A stretch of DNA of 64,000 bases from Capillimicrobium parvum. GTDB taxonomy: Bacteria; Actinomycetota; Thermoleophilia; Solirubrobacterales; Solirubrobacteraceae. Both the position numbers and the translations under genes were made by a program. The DNA lies in NCBI RefSeq assembly GCF_021172045.1, contig NZ_CP087164.1:1240001-1304000 (forward strand), given 5' to 3'. The stretch's first letter is position 1. The number at the start of each line of letters is the position of its first letter. Below, one piece after another: positions 6,804 through 15,226 of the stretch. Under the pieces are notes generated by a model. That model worked only from the letters and a program-made list of their open reading frames with translations, was not told the DNA's origin and made no database searches.

Positions 6804-8330
6804 TCATGCCCCGGCCGGCTGCGGCCAGGTGCGCCGCAGGTCGCGCCGCAGCAGCTTGCCGGTCGGCGTGCGCGGCAGCGGCGCGTCGTGGAAGCGTACG
6901 AGCTTGGGCACCTTGTAGCCGGCGAGGCTGCCGCGGCAGTGGGCGACGATGTCGGACTCGTCGGCGCTCGCGCCGTCGTGCAGGACGACGACCGCGGTGA
7001 CCGCCTCGCCCCACGTCCGGTCCGGCACGCCGATCACGGCGACCTCGGCGACGGCGGGGTGGCTGAGGATGACGTTCTCGACCTCGCTGGGGAAGACGTT
7101 CTCGCCGCCGGTCACGATCTTGTCGTTGCGGCGGTCGACGAGGTACAGGTAGCCGTCCTCGTCGCGGTAGGCGAGGTCGCCCGTGTGCATCCAGCCGTCG
7201 CGCAGCGCCTCGGCCGTCGCCTCGGGGTTGCGCCAGTAGCCGCTCATGAGCGCCGGGCCGCGGCCGAGGACCTCGCCGACCTCCCCGGGCGCGGCGTCGC
7301 GGCCGTCCTCGCTCACGACGCGGCACGCCGACAGCGTGCTGCTGCGCCCGACGGACGCCAGGCGCTCGGGCGCGCCGTCGGGGTCGTGCTCGTGCGGGGC
7401 GAGGAACGAGATGCCCATCGCCTCCGTGCTGCCGTAGCCGTTGACGAACTCGCAGCCGAGGCTCTCGATCGCGGAGCGCAGCAGGGCCGGCGGCATGGGT
7501 GCGGCGCCGTAGAGCACCCGCTGCAGCGAGCTGGGCGGGCGGTCGCCCCAGCGGTCGACGACCATCTGGATCATCGCCGGCACGAGCTGGCAGTGCGTGG
7601 CCTGCGTGCGCTCGAGCGTGGCCAGGAAGCCGTCGGGGTCGAACTTGCGCATCTGCACGTGCGTGCCGCCGAGGTACACGCACGAGTAGCCGACCTGCGA
7701 GCCGACGTGAAACAGCGGGGTGGAGGCGAGGAAGACGGCCTGCGGATGCGAGCCGAGCTCGTGGCCCATCGCCATCGTGCCGTGGTGGATCGACCGGTTG
7801 GACAGCATCACGCCCTTGGGGCGCGCCGTCGTGCCGCTGGTGTAGCTGATGTGGCAGATGCGCTCGGGCGGGTAGCCGGCTGGGACCGGCATCGGGTCGG
7901 CAGCAGCGAGCGCGTCCTCGTAGGAGCGGTCGCCCAAGTGCAGCACCGCAGGCACGGGCATCCGGGCGGCGACGTCCGCGAAGTCCGGCCCGGCGATCAT
8001 CAAGCGGGGCGCGCAGTCCTCGACGCAGGCGTGCAACTCGGCTTCGGCGAGCCGGTAGTTGAGCGGCACGAGGATCGCGCCCGCCCGCTGCGCGCCGACC
8101 CGGATCTCGAGCGTCTCACGCTCGTTGAGCGCCAGCAGCGCGACCCGCTCGCCCTCGCCGATGCCGCGGTCCAGCAGCGCCCGGGCCAGCCGCGACGCCC
8201 GGTCCGAGAGCTCGGCGAACGTGAGCGTGTCGCCGTCGACGTCCACCGCGACCTTGCCGGGGAAGCGCAGCGTCGCGCACCCGATGAGGTCGGGCACGAG
8301 CGATCCTGAGACGTCCACGTCCGGCGGCAC
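6804..8330 (-). CDS. Acyl-CoA synthetase (AMP-forming, FadD-type)
   Basis: A 508-aa ANL-superfamily ligase that activates a carboxylic acid to its CoA thioester through an acyl-AMP. Visible motifs are the P-loop YTSGTTARPKGV, NGYGSTEA, the hinge region GWMHTGDLAYRDEDGYLYLVDR with NDKIVTGGENVFPSEVEN, and the C-terminal lysine motif PRTPTGKLLRRDL. Several GTG starts are possible (8330, 8318, 8297); 8330 was taken. It stands alone on the minus strand between the NTF2 and cupin genes. Given its neighbours it probably activates the substrate or a side-chain acid of the pathway. Confidence 0.9.
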   Translation of the reverse strand: MPPDVDVSGSLVPDLIGCATLRFPGKVAVDVDGDTLTFAELSDRASRLARALLDRGIGEGERVALLALNERETLEIRVGAQRAGAILVPLNYRLAEAELHACVEDCAPRLMIAGPDFADVAARMPVPAVLHLGDRSYEDALAAADPMPVPAGYPPERICHISYTSGTTARPKGVMLSNRSIHHGTMAMGHELGSHPQAVFLASTPLFHVGSQVGYSCVYLGGTHVQMRKFDPDGFLATLERTQATHCQLVPAMIQMVVDRWGDRPPSSLQRVLYGAAPMPPALLRSAIESLGCEFVNGYGSTEAMGISFLAPHEHDPDGAPERLASVGRSSTLSACRVVSEDGRDAAPGEVGEVLGRGPALMSGYWRNPEATAEALRDGWMHTGDLAYRDEDGYLYLVDRRNDKIVTGGENVFPSEVENVILSHPAVAEVAVIGVPDRTWGEAVTAVVVLHDGASADESDIVAHCRGSLAGYKVPKLVRFHDAPLPRTPTGKLLRRDLRRTWPQPAGA

Positions 8331-8490
8331 GGTGCGCGCAAGACTGTCGCGGATGGGCGCGGGCCGCGGAACGGCGCTCCGGCAACTCCCGCCGATCAGG
8401 GGGTCATCGCCGTCCGCGCCTGCATTCGCGCCCGCCCGCGGGGAGAATCGAACGTCAGGTCCCACCCCGGTTCGGAAGGAGAGCCTCACC

Positions 8491-9054
8491 GTGCAGAGCA
8501 TCCGCAGGGTCGTCACCGGCATCGACGAGTCCGGCAAGTCGATCTTCGTCTCCGACGAGGTCGTCGAGGCCAAGGTGCCGCCGACGCTCGGCGGCAACCA
8601 GATCCTCGATCTCTTCGGCAGCGACCAGACGCCCGTCGTGCCCAACGACGGCGCGGTCGAGCAGGGCCTGCGCTTCTTCCCGACGACCCCCGACGGCTAC
8701 CGCTTCATCGTCTTCACGTACCCGCCCGAGTCCGAGATCGTGGTCGCCGAGGACCCCGCCGCGGCGTGGGAGGAGACCGAGCGGCTGACGCCCGGCATGG
8801 GCGACGCCGTGTCGGACTCCGGCGGCATGCACTACACGGCGACCGTCGACATCGAGTACGTCATCGCCGGCGAGTTCACGCTGACGCTCGACGACGGCGT
8901 CAGCAAGGTCCTCAAGGCCGGCGACTGCCTCATCCAGTGCGGGGCCAAGCATTCGTGGGCCAACAAGAGCGACGCCCCCGCCACGCTGCTGCTCGTCTTC
9001 GTCGGCGCCGAGCTCGACGAGAGCCGCTTCGGCGCCTACGCGATGAAGCACTGA
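8491..9054 (+). CDS. Cupin-domain protein
   Basis: A 187-aa protein with a single C-terminal cupin barrel: YVIAGEFTLTLDDGVSKVLKAGDCLIQCGAKHSWANKSDAPATLLLVFVG matches both cupin motifs, with reduced metal-ligand sets (His in HSW, few others). The N-terminal 70 residues hold the VVTGIDESGKSIFVSDEV strand seen in cupins associated with aromatic and terpenoid catabolism. GTG 8491 follows GGAAGGAGAG, a strong ribosome site. It diverges from the acyl-CoA synthetase. It may be a small-molecule-binding or isomerase protein; the function is not known. Confidence 0.8.
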   Translation: MQSIRRVVTGIDESGKSIFVSDEVVEAKVPPTLGGNQILDLFGSDQTPVVPNDGAVEQGLRFFPTTPDGYRFIVFTYPPESEIVVAEDPAAAWEETERLTPGMGDAVSDSGGMHYTATVDIEYVIAGEFTLTLDDGVSKVLKAGDCLIQCGAKHSWANKSDAPATLLLVFVGAELDESRFGAYAMKH

Positions 9055-9057
9055 TCT

Positions 9058-9774
9058 TCAGGCCGCGTTGCCCGGCCGCAGGAACGGGATCTCGGGCACG
9101 ACGCACTGGGGCGACAGCGACAGCAGCCACGTCACCGCGCTCGCCACATCCTCGGGGCGGATCATGTCCCCGGCGGAGATCTCGCCCTGCAGCGGCACGG
9201 TCATCGCGGTCGCGACGATGCCCGGGCACAGCGCGCACGATTTGATCCCGGCCGCTCCGAGGTCGAGGTTCATCGCACGCGTGAAGCCGACCACGGCCGC
9301 CTTCGTCGCCGCGTAGATCGGCATGAGCGGCTCGGGCCGCTCGGCGGTCACCGACGCGGTGTTGACGACGAGCGCGGTGCCGTGCTCGGCGCCGGCCGCC
9401 CGCAGCAGCGGCACGGCGAACCGGTAGCCGAGGATGACCGCGCGGAGGTTGACGTCGAGTTGGAGGTCGATGTGCTTGACCGGCAGCTCGTCGATCTCGC
9501 CGCCGATGCCCATGCCGGCGTTGTTGACGAGCACGTCGAGCCGGCCGAACCGGGCCTTGTGGCGCTCGACGACCGCGGCGATGCCCTCCTCGTCGGCCGC
9601 GTTCGCGGCGACCGCCTCGACCGTCATGCCCTCCGCGCGCAGCCGCTGCGCCGCGGCCTGCAGGCGGTCGTCGCGCCGCGACGTCACCGTGAGTGCGTGC
9701 CCGACGCGCCCCAGTTCGCGCGCGATGGCGAACCCGATGCCCGAGGAGGCGCCGGTGACGAGAGCCGTGCGCAT
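9058..9774 (-). CDS. Short-chain dehydrogenase/reductase
   Basis: A 238-aa classical SDR with TGASSGIGFA near the start, NNAGMG in the middle and YAATK as the catalytic Tyr/Lys. ATG 9774 overlaps the last base of the enoyl-CoA hydratase upstream, so the two are translationally coupled. It probably acts as the 3-hydroxyacyl-CoA or alcohol dehydrogenase following hydration by that enzyme. Its end is 3 bases from the convergent cupin stop. Confidence 0.9.
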   Translation of the reverse strand: MRTALVTGASSGIGFAIARELGRVGHALTVTSRRDDRLQAAAQRLRAEGMTVEAVAANAADEEGIAAVVERHKARFGRLDVLVNNAGMGIGGEIDELPVKHIDLQLDVNLRAVILGYRFAVPLLRAAGAEHGTALVVNTASVTAERPEPLMPIYAATKAAVVGFTRAMNLDLGAAGIKSCALCPGIVATAMTVPLQGEISAGDMIRPEDVASAVTWLLSLSPQCVVPEIPFLRPGNAA

Positions 9775-10544
9775 CAGCAGCCGGTGAACGCGGGCGCGCG
9801 CCGCTCGCTGAACGCGGCGAGGCCCTCGCGCAGGTCGTCGGACGCGAGGACGTCCTCGAGCCGCCGCTCGGCGTCGGCGATCGCCGCGGCCAGCAGGCGC
9901 TCGTCCTGGGCGCGGACCAGGTCGCGGATGGCCCGCACCGCGAGCGGACCGTTGGCGGCGATCCGCTCGGCCAGGCGCACCGCCGCCGGCATCAGCTCGC
10001 CTGCCGGCACGATCTGGTCGACGAGCCCCATGCGCAGCGCCTCGGCCGCGCCGACCGGCTCGCCGGTCAGCAGGAGCAGCAGCGCACCGCCGCGCCCGGC
10101 GATGTGGGGCAGCCGCGACGTCCCGCCGCCGCCGGGGATCAGGCCGAGCCCGACCTCGGGGAACCCGAGCCGGGCGTCGTCGGACGCGATGCGCAGGCTG
10201 GCGCCGAGCGCGAGCTCGAGCCCGCCGCCGAGAGCGTGGCCGTGCAGCGCCGCCACCGAGGGGATCGGCAGGCGCTCGAGCTCGGCGGCCGCCTCGAGGA
10301 CGGCGCGGTTGTGGGCCAGCGTCTCGCTCGGGGACTGGCGCCGCAGGGCGGCGATGTCGCCTCCCGCCGAGAACGAGGCGCCGGCGCCGCTGAGCACGAG
10401 ACACCGGATTTCAGTTTCATGTGCCAAGGCCCGCACGGCCGCGCGCAGGGAGCGGATCGTCTCCGGCTCCAGCGCGTTGCGCCGCTCGGGTCGGGCGATC
10501 TCCACATGGCCGACCCGGCCCGCTGTCCACGACCTCACGCACAT
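9774..10544 (-). CDS. Enoyl-CoA hydratase
   Basis: A 256-aa crotonase with both canonical catalytic glutamates: Glu110 in GGGLEL and Glu130 in GFPEVGLG, and the oxyanion-hole pattern SAGGDI. It should therefore be a true hydratase of 2-enoyl-CoA. ATG 10544 has no Shine-Dalgarno site. The palindromic operator lies 1 base upstream, and the divergent IpdA-like gene starts only 20 bases away, so one operator probably controls both directions. It is the first gene of a two-gene operon with the SDR. Confidence 0.93.
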   Translation of the reverse strand: MCVRSWTAGRVGHVEIARPERRNALEPETIRSLRAAVRALAHETEIRCLVLSGAGASFSAGGDIAALRRQSPSETLAHNRAVLEAAAELERLPIPSVAALHGHALGGGLELALGASLRIASDDARLGFPEVGLGLIPGGGGTSRLPHIAGRGGALLLLLTGEPVGAAEALRMGLVDQIVPAGELMPAAVRLAERIAANGPLAVRAIRDLVRAQDERLLAAAIADAERRLEDVLASDDLREGLAAFSERRAPAFTGC

Positions 10545-10545
10545 T

Positions 10546-10564
10546 GATAATCTGACGCCAGTAT
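10546..10564. promoter_or_regulatory. Island palindromic operator, copy 2 (shared divergent promoter)
   Basis: GATAATCTGACGCCAGTAT, core CTGACGCCAG at 10552-10561. It fills almost the whole 20-bp space between two divergent start codons (10544 minus, 10565 plus). Confidence 0.75.
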
Positions 10565-11470
10565 ATGCCCGTGAACAAGATCACCCACCTCGAGCGGCTC
10601 CCGGAGCTCGTCGGCGACGGCGCGGTCGTCGCCTTCGGCGGGGGCTGGTTCGCCAACCATCCGATGGCGGCGGTCCGGGAGCTCGTCCGGGCTCGGCGGA
10701 CCGACATCCACGGCCTCGCGCTGCTCGGCTCCGTCGACGTCGACCTGATGGTCGGCGCCGGGGTCCTGCGCCACCTCACCTTCTCCATGGTCACGCTCGA
10801 GGCCATGGGCCTCGCCCAGAACTTCCGGCGCGCGGTGCAGGCCGGCGAGCTGCCGATCACCGAGATCCCGGCGCTGTCGCTGCAGGTCGCGCTGGAGGCC
10901 GGCGGGCAGTCCGTGCCGTTCATGCCGGTCCGCGGCCCGATCGGCTCGGACCTCGTCGCGCAGAACCCCGAGGTCTTCGGCACCGCGCGCACGAGCTTCG
11001 GCGACGAGGACGTCATGGTCGTCAAGGCGATCCGGCCCGACGTGGCGATCATCCACGCGCTGCGCTGCGACCGCCTCGGCAACGTCCAGTTCGACGGCAC
11101 CTACTCGCAGGACCCCGAGCTCGCCGCTGCCTCGGACACGGTGATCGTCACCTGCGAGGAGATCGTCGACAGCTCGGAGATCGCGGCGCAGTCGCACCTC
11201 ACGAAGATCCCGGGCTTCCTCGTCGACCACGTCATCGAGGCGCCGTTCGGCGCGCACCCGTGCTCGCACGTGCCGCGCTACGCGCAGGACGCGTGGGAGA
11301 TCCTCGAGTACCAGAAGGCCGCGATGGCCGGGGGCGACGCGTACGCCGCGTACGTCGACCGGATCCGCGGCGAAACGGAGGCGGAGTACCGCGAGCGCGT
11401 GCTCGCCGGCGACCGCGGCCGCGTTCTCGCCGCGCTCGCCGAGGCCGGCCCGACCCTGCAGGAGGCGTGA
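10565..11470 (+). CDS. CoA-transferase alpha subunit, IpdA-like (copy 1)
   Basis: A 301-aa class I CoA-transferase-fold subunit. It has the N-terminal AFGGGWFANHPMAAVRELVR glycine loop, FSMVTLEAMGLAQNFRRAV, and FLVDHVIEAPFGAHPCSHVP near the end. The family includes glutaconate CoA-transferase and IpdA, a ring-opening hydrolase of actinobacterial steroid C/D-ring catabolism. Glu100 in PITEIPAL may match the essential Glu of IpdA (alignment from memory). The beta subunit follows with a TGATG overlap. It starts directly on the palindromic operator. The second copy is at 24635. Which reaction it performs, CoA transfer or C-C hydrolysis, is not settled. Confidence 0.85.
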   Translation: MPVNKITHLERLPELVGDGAVVAFGGGWFANHPMAAVRELVRARRTDIHGLALLGSVDVDLMVGAGVLRHLTFSMVTLEAMGLAQNFRRAVQAGELPITEIPALSLQVALEAGGQSVPFMPVRGPIGSDLVAQNPEVFGTARTSFGDEDVMVVKAIRPDVAIIHALRCDRLGNVQFDGTYSQDPELAAASDTVIVTCEEIVDSSEIAAQSHLTKIPGFLVDHVIEAPFGAHPCSHVPRYAQDAWEILEYQKAAMAGGDAYAAYVDRIRGETEAEYRERVLAGDRGRVLAALAEAGPTLQEA

Positions 11471-12348
11471 TGGCCAAGTACGACGTCCACGAGGTGATGG
11501 TGTGCCGCATCGCCTCCGAGATGACCGAGGAGGGCGACTACGTCACGATCCTCGGCTCGTTCACGCCGCTGGCCTACGCGGCGTACATGCTGGCGAAGCT
11601 GACCCATGCGCCCGACGCCTGGCTCGTCGGCTACAACGCGATCGGCATGCCGCCGGTCGAGCTGAGCTTCACCGGCTCGGAGGCCGCCGCGTACCGCGGG
11701 TCGCTGGCGCGCAACTCGTTCACGCCCAACGGGCACCTCGTCCACCTCGGCACGCACGGCCTGCTCGAGTGCGTCTCGTCCGCGCAGATGGACGGCGACG
11801 GGGCGATCAACCTGTCGGCGATCGGCGACTACGACCATCCGAAGGTCCGCCTGCCGGGGGGCGCCGGCGCGCCCGAGGTCGTCCAGAACTACCGCAAGGT
11901 CGTCGCCTACTTCTCCAAGCACGACGCGCGCACGCTCTGCGCGAAGGTCGACTACGCGACCGGCAGGCGCACGCCGATCTCGCGCGACAAGCGCGAGGCG
12001 CTCGGCCTCGTCAGCGGCGGCCCGGTGACGATCGTCACTCCGCTGGCCGTGCTGGTCAAGGAGGACGACGAGCGGCCGTTCGCGATCGAGTCGGTCCATC
12101 CCGGCGTCTCCGTCGACGAGGTCGTGGCGGCCACGGGCTTCGCGGTCGACGTGCCCGCCGACGTGCCGACGACCGCCGAGCCGACCGCGGAGCAGATCGA
12201 CCTGCTGCGCAACCGGATCGACCCGCTCGGGACGGTGCGCTTCGACTTCCTCTCGGGCGAGGAGCGCCTGGCCTACCTCGAGGAGGTCCTGGCCAAGGAA
12301 TGGGCGCGCGCGGAAGAGCTCGTCCGCGTGACGGCGCCGGTGGGGTAG
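11470..12348 (+). CDS. CoA-transferase beta subunit, IpdB-like (copy 1)
   Basis: The 292-aa partner of the preceding subunit; the ATG at 11470 shares its A with the TGA of the alpha gene. Family features are LGSFTPLAYAAYMLAKLTHAPD, the MPPVELSFTGSEAAAYRG region, VRLPGGAGAPEV, and the C-terminal HPGVSVDEVVAATGF with PADVPTTAEPTAEQIDLLR. In true CoA-transferases a catalytic Glu of this subunit forms the acyl-enzyme; in IpdB it is absent. I see no obvious GxGE-type catalytic motif, which leans towards the IpdB type. It ends 6 bases before the convergent LLM stop codon. Confidence 0.85.
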   Translation: MAKYDVHEVMVCRIASEMTEEGDYVTILGSFTPLAYAAYMLAKLTHAPDAWLVGYNAIGMPPVELSFTGSEAAAYRGSLARNSFTPNGHLVHLGTHGLLECVSSAQMDGDGAINLSAIGDYDHPKVRLPGGAGAPEVVQNYRKVVAYFSKHDARTLCAKVDYATGRRTPISRDKREALGLVSGGPVTIVTPLAVLVKEDDERPFAIESVHPGVSVDEVVAATGFAVDVPADVPTTAEPTAEQIDLLRNRIDPLGTVRFDFLSGEERLAYLEEVLAKEWARAEELVRVTAPVG

Positions 12349-12354
12349 AACCGC

Positions 12355-13239
12355 TCAGTCCAGCAGCGCGGCGGCGAGCCGCCGCCACTCCGGCAGCGGC
12401 AGCTCGCCGCGCCGGCCGCTGAGGACCTGCAGCGTGACGTGGTCGGCGCCGGCGGCCCGGTGCTCGTCGAGTCGCGTGCGCACCGCGTCCTCGTCGCCCC
12501 AGCAGACGACGGCGTCGACGAGCCGGTCGCTGCCGCCGTCGCGCAGGTCGTCCTCGGTGAAGCCGAAGCGCAGCAGGTTGTTCGTGTAGTTCGGCAGGCC
12601 GAGGTAGACGTGCATGTGGGCGCGCGCGATCTCCCGCGCCCGCGCGGAGTCGCGCTCGAGGACGACCGCCTGCTCGGGCGCGAGCAGCGGCCCGTCACCG
12701 AGCGCCTCGCGGGCGAACCGCGTGTGCTCGGGCGTGACGAAGTACGGATGCGCGCCCGCGCTGCGGTCGCGCGCGAGCTCGAGCATGCGCGGGCCGAGCG
12801 CGGCGAGGACGCGCTCGCCGCGGAGGTCGCCCGCAGCGGCGGCGTCCAGCGCGTCGAGGTAGCGCAGCATCGCGGTGCGGGGCCTCGTGAGGAGTGCGTC
12901 CGCCGCCTCGCCCTCGACGAACGCCGCGTGGCTGATGCCGAGCCCGAGCAGGAAGCGGGCCCCGTACGCGTCGTGCAGGCGCTCGTGCCCGGCGGCGGCG
13001 CTCTGCGCGTCCTGCACCCAGATGCTGAGGATGCCGGTGGCCACCGTCGCGCGTCGCGTCGCGTCCAGCAGCTCGGCCGCCACGTCGAACAGCGGCAGGC
13101 CGGTGCCCGTGCCGCCGGGGATCCAGAGCGCGTCATAGCCGAGCTCGTCGAGCTCGGCCGCGGCCTCGGTCGCAGCGGCTCGGTCGCGCTTGAAGCGCAG
13201 CTCGCCGCTCCAGACGCCCGTCCCGCCCAGCGCGGTCAC
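12355..13239 (-). CDS. Luciferase-like (LLM class) F420-dependent oxidoreductase
   Basis: A 294-aa LLM protein. It starts VTALGGTGVWSGELRF, then has AAELDELGYDALWIPGG, TVATGILSIWVQDA, RFLLGLGIS and the C-terminal GADHVTLQVLSG strand, resembling the TIGR03620-type F420 family. GTG 13239 overlaps the NTF2-gene stop as GTGA; an ATG at 13275 would need a 40-base overlap and is less likely. It is the last gene of the LLM-NTF2-LLM operon running down from 15073. It probably carries out a hydride transfer with F420. Confidence 0.87.
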   Translation of the reverse strand: MTALGGTGVWSGELRFKRDRAAATEAAAELDELGYDALWIPGGTGTGLPLFDVAAELLDATRRATVATGILSIWVQDAQSAAAGHERLHDAYGARFLLGLGISHAAFVEGEAADALLTRPRTAMLRYLDALDAAAAGDLRGERVLAALGPRMLELARDRSAGAHPYFVTPEHTRFAREALGDGPLLAPEQAVVLERDSARAREIARAHMHVYLGLPNYTNNLLRFGFTEDDLRDGGSDRLVDAVVCWGDEDAVRTRLDEHRAAGADHVTLQVLSGRRGELPLPEWRRLAAALLD

Positions 13240-13664
13240 GAGGTGGTCGCGGCGGGGCGCCGGATCGGCTCCCATGGCAGCAGCAGGCAGCTGCGCCGCG
13301 ATGCGAACCGCCAGCCCTCGGGCGTGCGCGCGTAGCGGTCGTCGTAGTAGCCGCGCGCCTGGTTCTCGCGCCCGCCGCGGCGGGTGATCCCCATCGCGAG
13401 GTAGTACGCGGTGCCGGTCGCCGTGTCGCCGTCGACGTCGACGCGGTGGTTCGACGTCAGGTGCATCACATGGGAGAGCGCGCGCTTCTCGCGCTCGAAG
13501 AAGTCGCGGATCGCCGCGCGGCCCTCGTAGCGCTCCAGGCCGGCGGGCGCCATGTCGAAGAACGCGTCCTCGGTGAACAGCTCCACCAGGTCGTCGACGC
13601 GGAAGGTGTCGTTGTACAGCGCGTAGTCGTGGGTGAGGCGGACGATGGCCGCGACGTCGTCCAT
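13236..13664 (-). CDS. SnoaL-like / NTF2-fold protein
   Basis: A 142-aa NTF2-like protein of the SnoaL_4 type: LTHDYALYNDTFRVDDLVELFTEDAFFDM, then the RAAIRDFFE helix and HLTSNHRVDVDGDTATGTAYY strands, ending in RGYYDDRYARTPEGWRFASRR. Such proteins are often the small subunits of ring hydroxylases or act as isomerases or dehydratases. It sits between two LLM oxidoreductases, 23 bases after the upstream one, and overlaps the downstream one by 4 bases. This is the third NTF2 gene in the island. Confidence 0.87.
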   Translation of the reverse strand: MDDVAAIVRLTHDYALYNDTFRVDDLVELFTEDAFFDMAPAGLERYEGRAAIRDFFEREKRALSHVMHLTSNHRVDVDGDTATGTAYYLAMGITRRGGRENQARGYYDDRYARTPEGWRFASRRSCLLLPWEPIRRPAATTS

Positions 13665-13687
13665 CGCCCGCCTCGAACTCGACCGGG

Positions 13688-15073
13688 TCAGACCTTCGCC
13701 GCGACGGCGTCGGGCACGAGCTGCACCGTGCTCTCGGCGCGCTCGGGCGAGCCGCCGCAGTTGCGCCGCAGCTCGGGGATGATCTCCTCGCCGAAGAACT
13801 GGATCTGCTCCTCGACCGCCTCGTGCGGGGTGCCGCCGGACTCGAACCAGATGTTCGTGATGAAGTCGCCGTCGGCGTAGGCCGTCTCCTTCAGGCCCAT
13901 GAGCTTCTCGATGACGTGCTCCTTGCTGCCGACGATGAGCATCCCCTGCTGCTCGAGCACCTCGGCGGTGACGTCGACGTCCATGCGCGGCGTCTCGCCC
14001 GGCTCGGCGAGGATCGCCGTGAACCCGAACGGCTTGTAGAAGTCCCACTGGAACAGCTGCGACTCGCGCGCCAGGTCCGGGTTGCAGTGGCTGAGCGACG
14101 GGTCGACGATGTGCACGACGCGCCCGGAGCTCACGCCGCGGTGCTTCTCGGCGTCCCACCCGTACTTGAACTCGCCGCCGTTGGGCCAGCCGGAGGCCGC
14201 GGACTGCTCCATGTAGACGTCGAGCTTCGGCTTGAGCGCGCGGTCGCTCTCGAAGATGAAGTTGCCGTTGAGCCCCTTGCTGGCGGCCCAGCGGATGGTG
14301 CGCTCGCTGTTGAGCGGCTCCCACAGCGGCGGGTGCGGCTTCTGGAACGGCTGCGGCATGACCGAGAGCTGCTTGAGCGTGGTCCCCGACGCGCTGATCG
14401 GCGGGCCCATCATCGAGTACTGGTCCGGCGGGGCGATCTTGAAGACGTCGTTTACGTCCGGCCCGGCATCGCCTTCCTCGAAGAAGGCGATCGTCTGCGC
14501 GTGGTTCCACTTCGTGTAGTCGGGCGGGATGCTGAAGAACTGACCCGTGTGGCTGAAGCTCTCCTCGGTCCACGCCTTGATGAGGATCTCGTAGGCCTCG
14601 TGGTGGAAGGACCGGTTGCGCTCCTGGTCCTGGATGCCGGCGCCGTAGGTCTTGCCGAACATCTCGGCCTCGCGGCCCTGGTAGCCGCGCCCGAGTCCGA
14701 CCTCGGCGCGCCCGCCGCTGAGGTTGTCGAGGATCGCGATCTGCTCGGCGAGCCGGATCGGGTGGTGGAATGCGACGATGTTGGCGAGCTGGCCGATGCG
14801 GATGGTGCGCGTGAGCGCGGCGATCGCAGTGCCGATCTGCAGCGGGTTCGTGGAGAGCTCGGCGCCCTCCGTGCCGAAGTGGTGCTCGGTGAGCCAGTAG
14901 TAGTCGAAGCCGACGCTCTCGGCGAGGACCGCACGACGGACCTGCGCGGCCTGCGTGCGGCGCGCGGCGTCGTGGACGTCGGCCAGGGTGCCGTCGACTA
15001 TCCGCTGACCGGACGCGGTCTTGCGGAAGGGCAGATCGCTGGACCCGCCGTCGAAAATGCCAACCTCGATCAT
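13688..15073 (-). CDS. Long luciferase-like monooxygenase (461 aa)
   Basis: A luciferase-superfamily protein of 461 aa, about 100 longer than usual. It has MIEVGIFDGGS, ESVGFDYYWLTEHHFG, GQLANIVAFHHPIRLAEQIAILDNLSGGRAEVGLGRGY and GMLIVGSKEHVIEKLMGL. The extra length is an insertion between about residues 165 and 265, rich in Asp/Pro and aromatic residues, probably a substrate lid. ATG 15073 was chosen over 15157 because GAGGAGTACGAG lies before it and the N-terminus then matches the family. It is controlled by the palindromic operator at 15101. A flavin-dependent mono-oxygenation is the most likely role. Confidence 0.88.
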   Translation of the reverse strand: MIEVGIFDGGSSDLPFRKTASGQRIVDGTLADVHDAARRTQAAQVRRAVLAESVGFDYYWLTEHHFGTEGAELSTNPLQIGTAIAALTRTIRIGQLANIVAFHHPIRLAEQIAILDNLSGGRAEVGLGRGYQGREAEMFGKTYGAGIQDQERNRSFHHEAYEILIKAWTEESFSHTGQFFSIPPDYTKWNHAQTIAFFEEGDAGPDVNDVFKIAPPDQYSMMGPPISASGTTLKQLSVMPQPFQKPHPPLWEPLNSERTIRWAASKGLNGNFIFESDRALKPKLDVYMEQSAASGWPNGGEFKYGWDAEKHRGVSSGRVVHIVDPSLSHCNPDLARESQLFQWDFYKPFGFTAILAEPGETPRMDVDVTAEVLEQQGMLIVGSKEHVIEKLMGLKETAYADGDFITNIWFESGGTPHEAVEEQIQFFGEEIIPELRRNCGGSPERAESTVQLVPDAVAAKV

Positions 15074-15100
15074 CGGCTCGTACTCCTCGTGCTCCTCGGG

Positions 15101-15119
15101 AACCTGACACCAGCTTATC
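15101..15119. promoter_or_regulatory. Island palindromic operator, copy 3
   Basis: AACCTGACACCAGCTTATC, core CTGACACCAG at 15104-15113, 28 bases upstream of the minus-strand LLM start at 15073. Confidence 0.65.
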
Positions 15120-15183
15120 AGCGCCTCCCAGTGCGGGTGACACCTGGGGAACACCACCGAAAGGTGGGGGGATCACCGCTCAG

Positions 15184-15203
15184 TAACCTGACACCGGATT
15201 AGC
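15184..15203. promoter_or_regulatory. Island palindromic operator, copy 4
   Basis: TAACCTGACACCGGATTAGC, core CTGACACCGG at 15188-15197, 23 bases upstream of the acyl-CoA dehydrogenase ATG. Copies 3 and 4 share the variant CTGACACC and lie 65 bases apart in one divergent promoter region (15074-15226). Confidence 0.6.
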
Positions 15204-15226
15204 AGCAGTGCGAGGAGCAACCCGCC

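Noticed and set aside
8331-8490. Possible riboswitch or tRNA in the cupin leader (GAATCGAAC sequence)
   Set aside because: No cloverleaf or conserved riboswitch pairing could be drawn; it is only a short divergent promoter region.
15151-15170. CCACC-GAAA-GGTGG hairpin in the promoter region
   Set aside because: Only 5 base pairs; lies between two divergent promoters where a terminator has no function. Probably chance.
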